DNA of 64,000 nucleotides, from contig NZ_CP102772.1 of assembly GCF_026020075.1 (NCBI RefSeq), positions 2,666,001 to 2,730,000 on the forward strand, given 5' to 3'. How positions within the stretch are numbered: the stretch's first letter is position 1; every line of letters starts with the position of its first letter. The notes under the pieces were generated by a model, which did no database searches, was not told the DNA's origin, and was given only the letters and a program-made list of their open reading frames with translations. A program made the position numbers and the translations under genes. Positions 26,841 through 36,331 of the stretch are shown piece by piece. This stretch comes from Bosea sp. NBC_00550. GTDB lineage: Bacteria > Pseudomonadota > Alphaproteobacteria > Rhizobiales > Beijerinckiaceae.

Positions 26841-28424
26841 TCAGGGCTTCTGCATCTGCAGAACGTTGGTCTCTTCGTCGTTGCGTGCGGCATAGGACAC
26901 CTTGTCCTTGCGCCCTGCCCAGATCGCGTTGAGCGTGACGACGGGGATCGTCGAATAGTCCTTGATCGACATCTCCATCGCCTCGATCAGCATGGCCTTG
27001 CGCTTCTCGTCATCGACCGTGGTGATCGCGGTCTCGATTAGGGCGTCGAGCTTGGGATTGGAGTACATGGTGCGGTTATTGGCGCCCAGGCGCTTGTTGT
27101 TGTCGAGCGTGTGGACCAGCGACTGCAGGATGTAGGAAGTCTCGCCCGAGAGCGAGCCCCAGCCCGACATCTGCAGTGAATACTCGAGCCGCGCCGAGGC
27201 GGGGAAGAAGACGGCCCGCGGCGTCGCCGCCACGATCGCCTTGATGCCGATGCGGTTGAGCATGCCGCCGAGTGCGGTGCAGACCGCCGCGTCATTGGGC
27301 AGGCGGTCGGAACTGCAATGCAGGGTGATGCCGAAGCCGTTGGGATAGCCGGCCTCGGTCAGCAACTTCTTGGCTCCGTCAGGATCGAACTTGTCAGGCT
27401 TCAGAGCGGTGCTGGTCGCCCAGAGACCGTCGGGCGAAAGCTGGCCGGCGGCAATGCCCTGGCCGTGCATCACGCGATCGACGATGGCCTGGCGGTTGAT
27501 CGCCATAGACATCGCCTGACGAACTCGGATGTCTTTCATCGGATTCTTGGTCATCGGCTTGCCGTCGGCATCGGTGACGAAGGGCGATTGGTCGCGACCG
27601 ACTTCAGGATAGACCATGAAGTTGTAGACCGACGGCGTCTGGAAGACCGCCACGGTGGCGTTCTTCTTGAGCTGCTCAACGTCGACGGACGGGACGTAGT
27701 TGATCAGATCGACATCACCCGCCAGGAGCGCCGCAACGCGCGACTGGTCGGCGAGGATTTCCTTCATAACGATCCGCTCCCAGGGCTGCTTGCCACCCCA
27801 ATAGGCATCGTGACGAGCGACGACGAGGTCGCCCTTGGGCTGCCACGACACGTATTTGTACGGCCCCGTTCCGATCGTCGCCTTGCCGGACTGGAAGTCC
27901 TCCTGCGTCGGAGTGCCGAGCGATTTCGGCAGGATGAATATCTGGGCAAGGTTGCGCGGCAGCAGCGGCGTCGGCGTACTGGTAATCAGCCGGACCTTGA
28001 GCGGCGAGATCACCTCGACCTTCGAGATTCCGGTCATGTAGAGCATCATGCCACCGGTTGGGCCCTGCGCGTTCGGCACGCGCTCGATCGTGTACTTCAC
28101 GTCGTCCGCAGTGAAATCGCTGCCATCATGGAACTTGACGCCGGGGCGCAGGTCGAATTCCCAAATGTTGTCATCGATCAGCTTCCATGCGACCGCCAGC
28201 GACGGCGTCGGCGCCAGCGTCTCGTCGCGCGAGACCAGCGTGTCATAGATATTGCGTATCACCGATACGGAGTTGCCGAGCGAGCCGAAATGCGGATCGA
28301 GCGCGTCGGTGCCCGAACGCAGTCCGATCGTGAGGGTCTGCGACAGGGCAGGCGCGGGAGCAGTCAAGCCGGCCGCGAGAAGGCCGATGGCGAAAGCCGA
28401 GGCGGCAACACGTAACGACTTCAT
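26841..28424 (-). CDS. ABC transporter substrate-binding protein, family 5
   Basis: 527 aa. The start at 28424 (MKSLRVAASAFAIGLLAAGL) is chosen because AGGAAGGA lies 7 nt upstream. Signal peptide cleavage near ALSQ. Contains GTDALDPHFGSLGN, FHDGSDFTADDVKYT and IGTGPYKYVSW. It is the last gene of an operon in which the permeases and ATPases come first, an unusual order. Ligand unknown; the PhnW-like gene before it suggests an amino-group-bearing compound (inference). Confidence 0.88.
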   Translation of the reverse strand: MKSLRVAASAFAIGLLAAGLTAPAPALSQTLTIGLRSGTDALDPHFGSLGNSVSVIRNIYDTLVSRDETLAPTPSLAVAWKLIDDNIWEFDLRPGVKFHDGSDFTADDVKYTIERVPNAQGPTGGMMLYMTGISKVEVISPLKVRLITSTPTPLLPRNLAQIFILPKSLGTPTQEDFQSGKATIGTGPYKYVSWQPKGDLVVARHDAYWGGKQPWERIVMKEILADQSRVAALLAGDVDLINYVPSVDVEQLKKNATVAVFQTPSVYNFMVYPEVGRDQSPFVTDADGKPMTKNPMKDIRVRQAMSMAINRQAIVDRVMHGQGIAAGQLSPDGLWATSTALKPDKFDPDGAKKLLTEAGYPNGFGITLHCSSDRLPNDAAVCTALGGMLNRIGIKAIVAATPRAVFFPASARLEYSLQMSGWGSLSGETSYILQSLVHTLDNNKRLGANNRTMYSNPKLDALIETAITTVDDEKRKAMLIEAMEMSIKDYSTIPVVTLNAIWAGRKDKVSYAARNDEETNVLQMQKP

Positions 28425-28493
28425 CGGAAATCCTTCCTGTTCTCGAATTGCGGTTAGGCCGGTCGTGGATCGGGAACAAAGCCGGGCGGGCAC

Positions 28494-29633
28494 TCAGGCG
28501 GCTACCACCTCCGCCCTGCCGAAATTCTTGACGCCCATCTCGGTGAAGCATTCCGAAAGCGCATCCATGGCGCGTCCGATATCCTCGGGCGTGACGATGC
28601 CGATATTGGCGATACGGAAGGTGTTGGCGGCGGCGAGGCGGCCCGGAAAGATGATGAAGCCGCGCTTCTTCATCCCTGCATAGAGCAGGCTGAAAGAGTA
28701 GTTCGGGTCGTCTGGATCGTGGAAGGTCGAGACGATCGGCGAGGCATGGGCGTCGTCTACCAGCGTGTGGAAGCCCATCTGCCGCATGCCGTCGACGAGG
28801 CGGCGCCAGCTCGCGCGATAGCGGGCCTGACGCCCCGTCACGCCGCCCTCCTCTTCATGTTCCTTGCAGGCCTGCGCGAAGGCGAGCAGTAGATGTGTCG
28901 CCGGCGTGAAGCGGAACCCGCCAGTGCGCTCGAAATGCTGGTTCTGGTCCCACAGATCGAGGCTGAGCGAGTGACAGTTGCCCTTGCACTCTTCGAGCAC
29001 GGCCTTCTTAGCGATGACGAAGGCTAGGCCTGGAGGCGCCTGCATGCCCTTGTTGGCCGAGAAGATGACGGCGTCGTAGCCGAGCTTCCTTGCGTCCAGA
29101 TCGATGATGCCGAAGGAGGCGACGGCGTCGATCAGGAGGCCCTTGCCATAAGCCTTGCAGACCTGGGCTATCTCGTCGATCGGGTTGAGGATGCCGGTCG
29201 AGGTTTCGCAATGGACCACCATGACATGGGTGATCGCCGGGTCCGCCTTGATCGCATCCTCGAACTGCTTGCGAGTTGGCGGCGAGTAGGGCTGCGTGCG
29301 GAACGAGGCGTAGTTCAGCTTGAGATGCTGGCAGATGTCGACGATGCGATCTCCATAGACGCCGTTTGTGTGGACCAGCAACTTGCCGTCGCGCGGGACG
29401 AAGGTACCGATCGCGGCTTCCGTCGCGTACGTGCCGGAGCCGACCAGCGGCACCATGGTGTGGCTGCCGGCGCCGTTGGTGATCTTGATTAGGTATTTCG
29501 CGATGGCGGCTACCTTCTCGGCCATGACCTCCTCGCCGGAGGAGTAGTCATGCAGCATCGCCTGTTTCGTCGTCAGCGAGATCGAGCACGGACCCGGGGT
29601 CAGCAGCAGGGGTTCGTCAAAGATGTCGGTCAT
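28494..29633 (-). CDS. phnW: Class V aminotransferase, 2-aminoethylphosphonate-pyruvate transaminase-like
   Basis: 379-aa PLP enzyme. LLLTPGPCSISLTTKQAM, GSGTYATEAAIG, VVHCETSTGILNP and the PLP-lysine segment FSANKGMQAPPG (about residue 195) match the PhnW/serine-pyruvate group. PhnW converts 2-aminoethylphosphonate and pyruvate to phosphonoacetaldehyde and alanine. No phnX hydrolase is nearby, so another amine or amino acid (for example a serine-glyoxylate type reaction) is possible. Its 5' end overlaps the EamA gene by 17 nt. Confidence 0.75.
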   Translation of the reverse strand: MTDIFDEPLLLTPGPCSISLTTKQAMLHDYSSGEEVMAEKVAAIAKYLIKITNGAGSHTMVPLVGSGTYATEAAIGTFVPRDGKLLVHTNGVYGDRIVDICQHLKLNYASFRTQPYSPPTRKQFEDAIKADPAITHVMVVHCETSTGILNPIDEIAQVCKAYGKGLLIDAVASFGIIDLDARKLGYDAVIFSANKGMQAPPGLAFVIAKKAVLEECKGNCHSLSLDLWDQNQHFERTGGFRFTPATHLLLAFAQACKEHEEEGGVTGRQARYRASWRRLVDGMRQMGFHTLVDDAHASPIVSTFHDPDDPNYSFSLLYAGMKKRGFIIFPGRLAAANTFRIANIGIVTPEDIGRAMDALSECFTEMGVKNFGRAEVVAA

Positions 29634-30630
29634 GACCAGTCTCCTTGGGTATCTCTATGGGATCGGGCAGCGGTTCTGAGAGCGGGTCGACGGCCGGCGC
29701 GCCGGCGGCAATACGCGCAGCGCGGCTCTCATGCCTTGTCAGGAAGAGAGTCGATCCGACGATGACCAGCGCGCCGGCGACGGTCCAGACATCGGGAATT
29801 TCGGTGAAGACGAGATAGCCGGCGATCGTCGAAAAAATCAGCCTGACATAGTCGATGCTGGCAAGCGACGACGCTTCCGCAATCCGAAAGCCGAGGATGT
29901 TCACGTACTGACCCACCGGGCCGAACAAGCCGATGAGCCCCAGCGCCAGCAGTTGCCCGGCGTCGGGCGTTTTCCAGACCGCGAGCCCCGGCCCGAGCGA
30001 GGCGACGGTGGTGATCAAGGCGACATAAACCATGATTGCCAGCGGGCTCTCATGCCGCGAAAGGAGCTTGGTCACGAGCAAAAGCCCCGCGCCCATCATC
30101 GCCCCGAGCAGTCCGGCGAGCGCCGCCATGTCGAACCCGGACAAGCCGGGGCGCGCGACGAGCAGCACTCCGGCAAAGCCGGCCGCCGTCGCGAGCCAGC
30201 GCGGCAGGCGCACGATCTCGCCCAGCACGATCTGTGCGAAGACCACGATGAATAGCGCCTTGGTGAAGCTAATCGTCGTCGCGGCAGCCAGCGGCAGTTG
30301 CCCGAAGCTGTAGAAGTAGCAGTACAGGCCAGCGACGCTGAAGGCGCCACGCAGGAGATGGAGCTTGAGATGTTGGGTGCGCAGGATGCCGACGCCTGCA
30401 CCCGAGCGGATCACGAATGGGACGACAATCAGCATCTGGGCGGCGCTGCGCACCAACACGACCTGCTCCGTCGCCATCGTCGGCCCCAATAAGCGCGCAG
30501 CGACGACCTCAACGGTGAACAGCAGATAGGCGAGCACGACGAACGCCGCACCCTTGAGATTGACCGACATCTGCCGCCATTCCTGCGCCGCGCGCGAGTG
30601 GCGTCCGGCTTTCCCGGTCATGCCGATCAT
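29617..30630 (-). CDS. DMT-superfamily transporter, EamA type
   Basis: 337-aa membrane protein with about ten hydrophobic segments arranged as two EamA repeats (first GAAFVVLAYLLFTVEVVAA, second ending VAGALVIVGSTLFLT). The start 30630 overlaps the upstream ATPase stop (ATGA). An internal start at MSVNLKGAAF (20 residues later) is also plausible. Members of the family export amino acids or metabolites. Here it may remove a by-product of the PhnW-like reaction (inference). Confidence 0.85.
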   Translation of the reverse strand: MIGMTGKAGRHSRAAQEWRQMSVNLKGAAFVVLAYLLFTVEVVAARLLGPTMATEQVVLVRSAAQMLIVVPFVIRSGAGVGILRTQHLKLHLLRGAFSVAGLYCYFYSFGQLPLAAATTISFTKALFIVVFAQIVLGEIVRLPRWLATAAGFAGVLLVARPGLSGFDMAALAGLLGAMMGAGLLLVTKLLSRHESPLAIMVYVALITTVASLGPGLAVWKTPDAGQLLALGLIGLFGPVGQYVNILGFRIAEASSLASIDYVRLIFSTIAGYLVFTEIPDVWTVAGALVIVGSTLFLTRHESRAARIAAGAPAVDPLSEPLPDPIEIPKETGHDRHL

Positions 30631-31697
30631 GCCGCGACACCGCCATCGTTGAGGTGGCAGGAGGCGAGATGGCCGTCGGCAACCATCTTCAACGCGGGGG
30701 TCTCGGCCTTGCAGCGCGGTCCGGCCAAGGTGCAGCGCGGATGAAAATGGCAGCCGAGAGGGGGATGGAGCGGCGACGGGATCTCGCCTTCGACGGGCTT
30801 GAACTGACGCCTTTGCCCGTCGAGCAGCGGCACCTGGTCGACCAGAGCACGGGTATAGGGGTGGCGAGGGGCCGCAAACAGCGCCTCGGTAGAGGCGCTT
30901 TCGACGACGCGGCCGAGATACATGATCACAATGCGGTCCGACAGGAATCGGACAACGTTGAGATCATGGCTGATGAACAGATAGGTCAGGCCCAGACTGT
31001 CCTTGAGATCCATGAAAAGGTTTAGGATCTGGGCTTGGATCGAGACGTCGAGCGAGGCGACGGCCTCGTCGCAGACGAGGAAGTCGGGCTTCACCGCCAG
31101 TGCACGCGCGATACAGATGCGCTGTCGCTGGCCGCCCGAGAACTGGTGCGGAAAGCGCCGCCGAAGCGATGGATCGAGCCCGACCGTCTCGAGCATCGAG
31201 GCGGCATAGTCGTCAGCCCCGGAAACCGGCACCAGCCCGTGGGCCACAGGCGCCTCTGAGATCATCTGGCCGATCCGCATGCGCGGGTTCAATGACGCAT
31301 AGGGATCCTGGAAGACCATCTGGACATGGCGCGTGAAGTCGCGCCGCTTGTGAGGCGCGAGATTGGCGACGTTGCCGCCCTTGTAGAAGAGGTCACCTGC
31401 GCTCTGCTGGTGAATGCCCGCGACGACGCGCCCGAGGGTGGATTTGCCGCAGCCGCTTTCGCCGACGAGCCCGACGACCTCTCCCGGCATGATCGAGAGA
31501 TCGACCCGGTCGAGCGCATGCACCCGCTCCAGAACGGGCTTGCCGCCGAGGCAGGCGGCGAGGCGCGAAGCCCAGTCCGCCTTTCGCCCGAAGCTCTTCG
31601 ATACCTGCGCCAGCTCGATCACCGGGTGCATGGTGCCGCCGACCGAGCGCGCCGGCTCCAGTACATCGTCGCGTTGCTGTGACCGCGCCATGCTCAT
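30627..31697 (-). CDS. ABC transporter ATP-binding protein, DppF/OppF type
   Basis: 356 aa. Walker A GESGCGKST, Q-loop VFQDPYASLNP, signature FSGGQRQRICIARAL, Walker B LVCDEAVASLDV and the C-terminal Cys-rich HFHPRCTLAGPRC. Walker B has DEAVA where DEPTS is usual, as in some DppF proteins. The start at 31697 overlaps the stop of the DppD gene by 4 bp. Confidence 0.9.
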   Translation of the reverse strand: MSMARSQQRDDVLEPARSVGGTMHPVIELAQVSKSFGRKADWASRLAACLGGKPVLERVHALDRVDLSIMPGEVVGLVGESGCGKSTLGRVVAGIHQQSAGDLFYKGGNVANLAPHKRRDFTRHVQMVFQDPYASLNPRMRIGQMISEAPVAHGLVPVSGADDYAASMLETVGLDPSLRRRFPHQFSGGQRQRICIARALAVKPDFLVCDEAVASLDVSIQAQILNLFMDLKDSLGLTYLFISHDLNVVRFLSDRIVIMYLGRVVESASTEALFAAPRHPYTRALVDQVPLLDGQRRQFKPVEGEIPSPLHPPLGCHFHPRCTLAGPRCKAETPALKMVADGHLASCHLNDGGVAA

Positions 31698-32671
31698 GCC
31701 GCGACGCCCCCCTGCCGGGGCAGGATGCAACGGACCATTCGTCCGGCCGCAAGCGCGACGGCCGGCGGCTCGATCGCGCAGGCGTCGATCGCCCAGGTGC
31801 AGCGGCTGAGGAAGGCGCAGCCCGCCGGCAGATCGAGCAGCGAGGGCGCCATGCCGTTGATCTGTGCCAGACGGCGACCACGCATCTGCGAGCCCGGCAC
31901 CGACGCGATCAGCCCACGCGAATAGGGGTGGAGCGGACGGGTCAGCACATCGGCGACGGGCCCGTGCTCGACGATCCGGCCGGCATACATCACCGCGACA
32001 TGGTCGGCGAGGCCCGACACGATCGACAAATCATGCGAGATCCAGATGACGGCTGTGCGCTCCTCGCGCGCCAGGGTCTGCATCTCCGAGAGGATCTGGC
32101 TCTGGATTGTCACGTCGAGCGCCGTGGTCGGCTCGTCGGCGATGATCAGGCCAGGCCGATGCAAGAACGCGATCGCGATGGCGACGCGCTGGCGCATGCC
32201 ACCGGAGAACTGGTGCGGATATGCGTCGAGACGCTCGTCCGGTGAGGCGATGCCGACCTTGCCCAGCGCGGCCCGGGCGCGCTCGCGGGCCGCCTGCTTG
32301 CCCACGGGGTCATGGGCGAGCACGGCCTCGATCATCTGCGTGCCGATCTTGAGGACCGGATTTAGGGTCATCATCGGGTCCTGGAAGATCATCGCGATCT
32401 GCCGGCCGCGCAGCGCCCGCAGCTCGGACTGGCGCAGGCCGACCAGCTCGCGGCCGCCATAGCGGACGCTGCCGCCGACGATCCGGCCCGGCGGATCGAC
32501 GAGGCCGATCAGGGAGAAGCCCGTTACAGACTTGCCTGAGCCCGACTCTCCGACGAGCCCGAGGACCTTGCCCGGCATCACGTCGAAGCTGACGCCGTTG
32601 ACGGCCTTCGCCACACCCGAGCGCGTCCTGAACTCCGTCCGGAGGTCCTTCACCGAGAGAATGGGCTCCAC
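31694..32671 (-). CDS. ABC transporter ATP-binding protein, DppD/OppD type
   Basis: 325 aa. Walker A GESGSGKSV, Q-loop IFQDPMMTLNPVL, signature [14 protein letters not shown], Walker [14 protein letters not shown] and a C-terminal GCAFLSRCTWAIDAC cluster. It lies 16 nt after the DppC permease gene. Together with the DppF-like protein it powers the transporter. Confidence 0.9.
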   Translation of the reverse strand: MEPILSVKDLRTEFRTRSGVAKAVNGVSFDVMPGKVLGLVGESGSGKSVTGFSLIGLVDPPGRIVGGSVRYGGRELVGLRQSELRALRGRQIAMIFQDPMMTLNPVLKIGTQMIEAVLAHDPVGKQAARERARAALGKVGIASPDERLDAYPHQFSGGMRQRVAIAIAFLHRPGLIIADEPTTALDVTIQSQILSEMQTLAREERTAVIWISHDLSIVSGLADHVAVMYAGRIVEHGPVADVLTRPLHPYSRGLIASVPGSQMRGRRLAQINGMAPSLLDLPAGCAFLSRCTWAIDACAIEPPAVALAAGRMVRCILPRQGGVAA

Positions 32672-32687
32672 GACGTTCCCTTCTCGG

Positions 32688-33683
32688 TCAGCGCTTGAGA
32701 CGCGGGTTGAGGATGTCCCGCAGATGGTCGCCGACGAGGTTGATCGCGACGATCGTCAGCAGCAGCAGTACGCCGGGATACAGGCTGATCCAGTACTTGC
32801 CGCTCATCAGAAAGGCGAAGCCGTTCGAGATTAGAAGCCCGAGCGAGGGTTTCGTCACAGGCAGCCCCAACCCCAGGAACGAGAGCGTCGCTTCCAGCGA
32901 GATCGCGCTGCCGACCTGCACCGTCGCGACCACGATCAGCGGCGGGAAGCAGTTCCGCATCATGTGCCGGAACATCACCGGCCCCTTGCCGATTCCGAGG
33001 CAAATCGCCGCCTCGACATATTCTTTCGAGCGCTCGACCAGCGCTGCGCTGCGAACGGTGCGGGCGTAGTAGGCCCACTGCACGATCACGAGGGCGAGGA
33101 TGATCTTGTCGACGCCCTGACCGAGCACCGCCAGCAGCACCATGGCGACGAGGATGCTCGGAAAGGACAGTTGCAGATCGACGATGCGCATCACCATCGA
33201 GTCGACCCAGCCGCCGAAATAGGCGGCCACGATGCCGACCATGGTACCGAAGCCGAGCGCGAGCACGCCGGACATCACGCCGACGAGGATCGAAGTGCGA
33301 AGCCCGTAGAGCATGGCGCTGAGCATGTCGCGGCCCTGCCCGTCCGTGCCGAGCAGGAAGGTCACCGAACCGTCGATGTTCTGCGACCCCGGCAGCTGCA
33401 GCGCATCCATCAGATCGAGCTTGGTCAGGTCGTAGGGATTGGTCGGGGCTAGGCTCTCGGCGAAGATTGCCGCCAGCAGCAGCAGGCTCAGCAGAACCGC
33501 TCCGACGATGGCGAAGGGATTTGCGACGAAATCGCGCCCTGCCTGCTGCCAGGGCGTCTCCGGCTTGCCTTCGATGCGAGCCTTCGCCGGCGTAGCAGGC
33601 GCCGGTATGGTTGCGGCCTCGCTTGCATCGAGCGGGCCGGCAATGGGCGTCGCGGGCTCCTGTGCCGCCACGATCCGGTTCAT
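32688..33683 (-). CDS. ABC transporter permease, DppC type
   Basis: 331 aa, with a long Ala/Pro-rich cytosolic N-terminus (residues 1-50) before the first hydrophobic segment. LLGTDGQGRDMLSAMLYG and the EAA-like loop (CLGIGKGPVMFRHMMRN) are typical; C-terminus GDHLRDILNPRLKR. The start overlaps the DppB stop by 4 bp. Confidence 0.9.
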   Translation of the reverse strand: MNRIVAAQEPATPIAGPLDASEAATIPAPATPAKARIEGKPETPWQQAGRDFVANPFAIVGAVLLSLLLLAAIFAESLAPTNPYDLTKLDLMDALQLPGSQNIDGSVTFLLGTDGQGRDMLSAMLYGLRTSILVGVMSGVLALGFGTMVGIVAAYFGGWVDSMVMRIVDLQLSFPSILVAMVLLAVLGQGVDKIILALVIVQWAYYARTVRSAALVERSKEYVEAAICLGIGKGPVMFRHMMRNCFPPLIVVATVQVGSAISLEATLSFLGLGLPVTKPSLGLLISNGFAFLMSGKYWISLYPGVLLLLTIVAINLVGDHLRDILNPRLKR

Positions 33684-34657
33684 GAGGACGCTCCGCCGAG
33701 GCGGATGCGCGGATCGAGGATGGAGTAGGTAATGTCGACAATAAGGTTGATCGTGACGAACATCAGCACGATGACCATGAGGTAGGCCACGATCACCGGG
33801 CGATCGAGCGAGTTGATCGACTCGATGATCAGCTTGCCGGTGCCCGGCCAGGCGAAGATAGTCTCGGTGACGATGGCGAAGGCGATGACGGAACCGAATT
33901 CCAGCCCAAGAACCGTCACCAGTGGGATTAGGATGTTCTTGAGCGCATGCACCATGACGACGCGGCGAGGGTAGAGCCCCTTAGCGATGGCGTAGCGGAC
34001 ATAATCGCTTGCGAGCGCGTCACGCATGCCGGCGCGGGTCAGGCGGATTACGAGCGAGATCTTGAACAGGGCCAGGTTGAAGGCCGGCAGGACGAGATGC
34101 GCGAGTCCGTCACGCGTCAGGAAGCTCCATTTGATGCCGAGCATCGTCACGGTCTCGCCCCGTCCCGTCGAGGGCAGCCAGCCGAGATGCACGGCGAACA
34201 CCATGATCAGGATGAGCCCGACCCAAAATGTCGGCATCGAGAAGCCGAGGATCGAGCCGGCCATGATCGAGCGCCCGAGCAGGCTGTCGGGGTACATGCC
34301 GGCGAGCATGCCCAGCGGAAGCCCGACCAGCACCGAAAAGATCATCGCTGTAACCGCGAGTTCCAGCGTGGCGGGAAGTCGATCGAGGATCAGGCTGATG
34401 GCGGAGATTTTGAAGACGAAGCTCTTGCCAAAATCGCCGCCGATGACGCCCTGGACGAAGCTGACATATTGTTCGATCAGCGAGCGATCGAGGCCGAGCG
34501 ATTCGATGATGCGCTGACGGTCGGCCTGCGTCGCCTCCGGCGCGATCAACACATCGACTGGGTTGCCGATGGCGAAGATGCCGATGAAGACAAGCACCGA
34601 CATCGCAAACAGTACGAAGGCGCTCTGCAGCAGACGGCGCGACAGGAACGCAATCAT
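33680..34657 (-). CDS. ABC transporter permease, DppB type
   Basis: 325 aa from ATG 34657 (MIAFLSRRLLQSAFVLFAMS), the usual start for DppB proteins. An in-frame ATG 45 nt upstream is an alternative; neither has a strong ribosome-binding site. First gene of the operon that ends with the binding protein at 26841. C-terminus DITYSILDPRIRLGG fits the family. Confidence 0.88.
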   Translation of the reverse strand: MIAFLSRRLLQSAFVLFAMSVLVFIGIFAIGNPVDVLIAPEATQADRQRIIESLGLDRSLIEQYVSFVQGVIGGDFGKSFVFKISAISLILDRLPATLELAVTAMIFSVLVGLPLGMLAGMYPDSLLGRSIMAGSILGFSMPTFWVGLILIMVFAVHLGWLPSTGRGETVTMLGIKWSFLTRDGLAHLVLPAFNLALFKISLVIRLTRAGMRDALASDYVRYAIAKGLYPRRVVMVHALKNILIPLVTVLGLEFGSVIAFAIVTETIFAWPGTGKLIIESINSLDRPVIVAYLMVIVLMFVTINLIVDITYSILDPRIRLGGASS

Positions 34658-34901
34658 CCCGGAAAACCCTACAACCAGCGGCGGCAACCGTTTTTGTTGC
34701 AAAAAGAGTCGTACAATAATCGTGCCAACCCGCTTCCGGGCTAGGAAACCGGACTGGCTGTCGTCAAGTTGGCTCGGCTCAACTGCGCAAGCGGATCGTC
34801 CAGCTCTCTGAGGAAATTCGCGGATTGAGGGCTCAGCAGGTCGCGAAGGGGCGTTGTCACGTTAACTCCGGCATTGCGGCAAGCCGTGTAGGTGAGCGTG
34901 C
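34658..34901. other. Intergenic region with promoter and left end of an IS6-type element
   Basis: The first part is the upstream region of the minus-strand transporter operon; AT-rich ttgttgcaaaaagagtcg lies at about 34693-34710. From about 34843 (ggcgttgtcacgttaactcc) the sequence looks like the outer end of the IS6-type element whose transposase begins at 34902. Confidence 0.4.
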
Positions 34902-35897
34902 ATGACCCTGCCGACCATCGGCTACAAGCGCCATCGGTTCCCTCGGGCAATCATCGCCCATGCGGTGTGGCTGTATTTCCGCTTTCCCCTGAGCCTTCGC
35001 CTGGTGGAGGAGATGCTTCTGGAGCGCGGCATTTCCGTCTCCTTCGAGACGGTGCGGCGCTGGGCGATGAAGTTCGGGCGGGATTACGCCCGCCGCCTTA
35101 AGCGCAAGAGGCCGAGCCGCCGCGGCCTCTGGCATCTCGACGAGGTCGTCGTCACCATCGCCGGAAAGAAGAACTGGCTCTGGCGGGCGGTCGATCAGGA
35201 CGGCTATGTCCTCGATGAGATCGTGCAGGCGCGACGTGACACCAAGGCAGGGCGGCGCCTTCTGAGGCGCCTTCTCAGGAAGCAGGGCTGTGCGCCCCGT
35301 CGGGGCCTGTTGCGGATCTTCGGCGTCGTCCTGCCTCTCCGACCCTGCCGAGGGGCTTTCGATGCGGCTGTTCGTGAGACGATCGAGACCGACCCGGCGC
35401 TCAGCCATGCGCTCCTGCCGATGCTGGCGGGCGATCTCTTGGAGACCTTCATCGAACTCGATCGGCAAGTGAAGCGGGCCGCGCGCGAAGACACGATCTG
35501 TCGGCGCTTCATGACCGTGCCGGGCGTTGGCGAGATAACCGCCCTCAGCTTCAAGGCCGCGGTGGACGATCCCGCCCGCTTCAAGAACTCTCGGACGGTC
35601 GGGGCCCATTTCGGCCTGACGCCGCGACGCTTTCAGTCTGGCGAAACGGACAATACAGGCCGGATCTCGCATGCCGGTGACGCGACGTCCGCGCGACGCT
35701 CACGCTGCCGCAAACGCCATGCTGATGCGCTCGATCGCTTGGTCGAGCCTCAAGGCTTGGGGTGTGCGGTTGATGAAGATGAAGGGCCGCCGGCGCGCCA
35801 TCGTGGCGGTCGCGCGCAAGATTGCGGTCGTGCTCCATCGCATGTGGGTCGACGGTACCGACTTCCGCCTAGGATCGGAGGCTGCAGCATGACCTGA
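34902..35897 (+). pseudogene. Chimeric transposase ORF: IS6-type N-terminus joined to IS110-type C-terminus
   Basis: One open frame of 331 aa. Residues 1 to about 130 are the front half of an IS6-family transposase (RFPRAIIAHAVWLYFRFPLS, SFETVRRWAMKFGRDYARR, GLWHLDEVVVTIAGKKNW) and stop at LLRKQG. From about residue 140 the sequence is an IS110 transposase C-terminal half (GAFDAAVRETIETDP, RRFMTVPGVGEITALSF, VGAHFGLTPRRFQSGETD). After about 35690 the IS110 frame is broken and continues in another frame (WSSLKAWGVRL, VARKIAVVLHRMWVDGTDF). Neither half is complete. The fusion marks an insertion or deletion junction between two elements. Confidence 0.85.
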
Positions 35898-36331
35898 TTA
35901 CAGCTTTCAGCGATCCTGGCCGGGATCGTCCCACGTGGACGACGGGATGGATGAAGCCGAAAATGTCTGCTGCGCTTCAAAGCGCGTCCATAAGCGAGGC
36001 TCTCCAGACCTAATCCGATGCATGCGTGCAGCGGCTTGGCCCGACAGAAGCCACCAGCGTGACCCGCGTGAACGAGACCCCGGCACAGAGGTGCAATCCG
36101 AGCTTGACCCGACTGCCCGATTAGAGAAGCGGACATTCGCGACGAGCGCGTCGATTTGGCGCTCGATTATATGCAACGAGCCAAGCGACTGTCGCTGGAA
36201 GCGCCTCCGGATAGGCAAGGCAATTCAGGCGAGCGGATTTGTGCGCGAGGACACCCGCCTTTTGCGCCCCGTATCGGTTCGCGCCAACGACGTTGATCGC
36301 GGAGCGCCGAACCCGATCGGCAAAGCGCCTG
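35898..36331. other. IS110 right-end sequence and uncharacterised debris
   Basis: 434 bp without a convincing gene. The first 230 bp follow the IS110 transposase tail and are probably its 3' non-coding end. A GCGGACATTCG motif at 36129-36139 recurs at 54749-54759. Short open frames on both strands have no recognisable domain. Confidence 0.45.
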
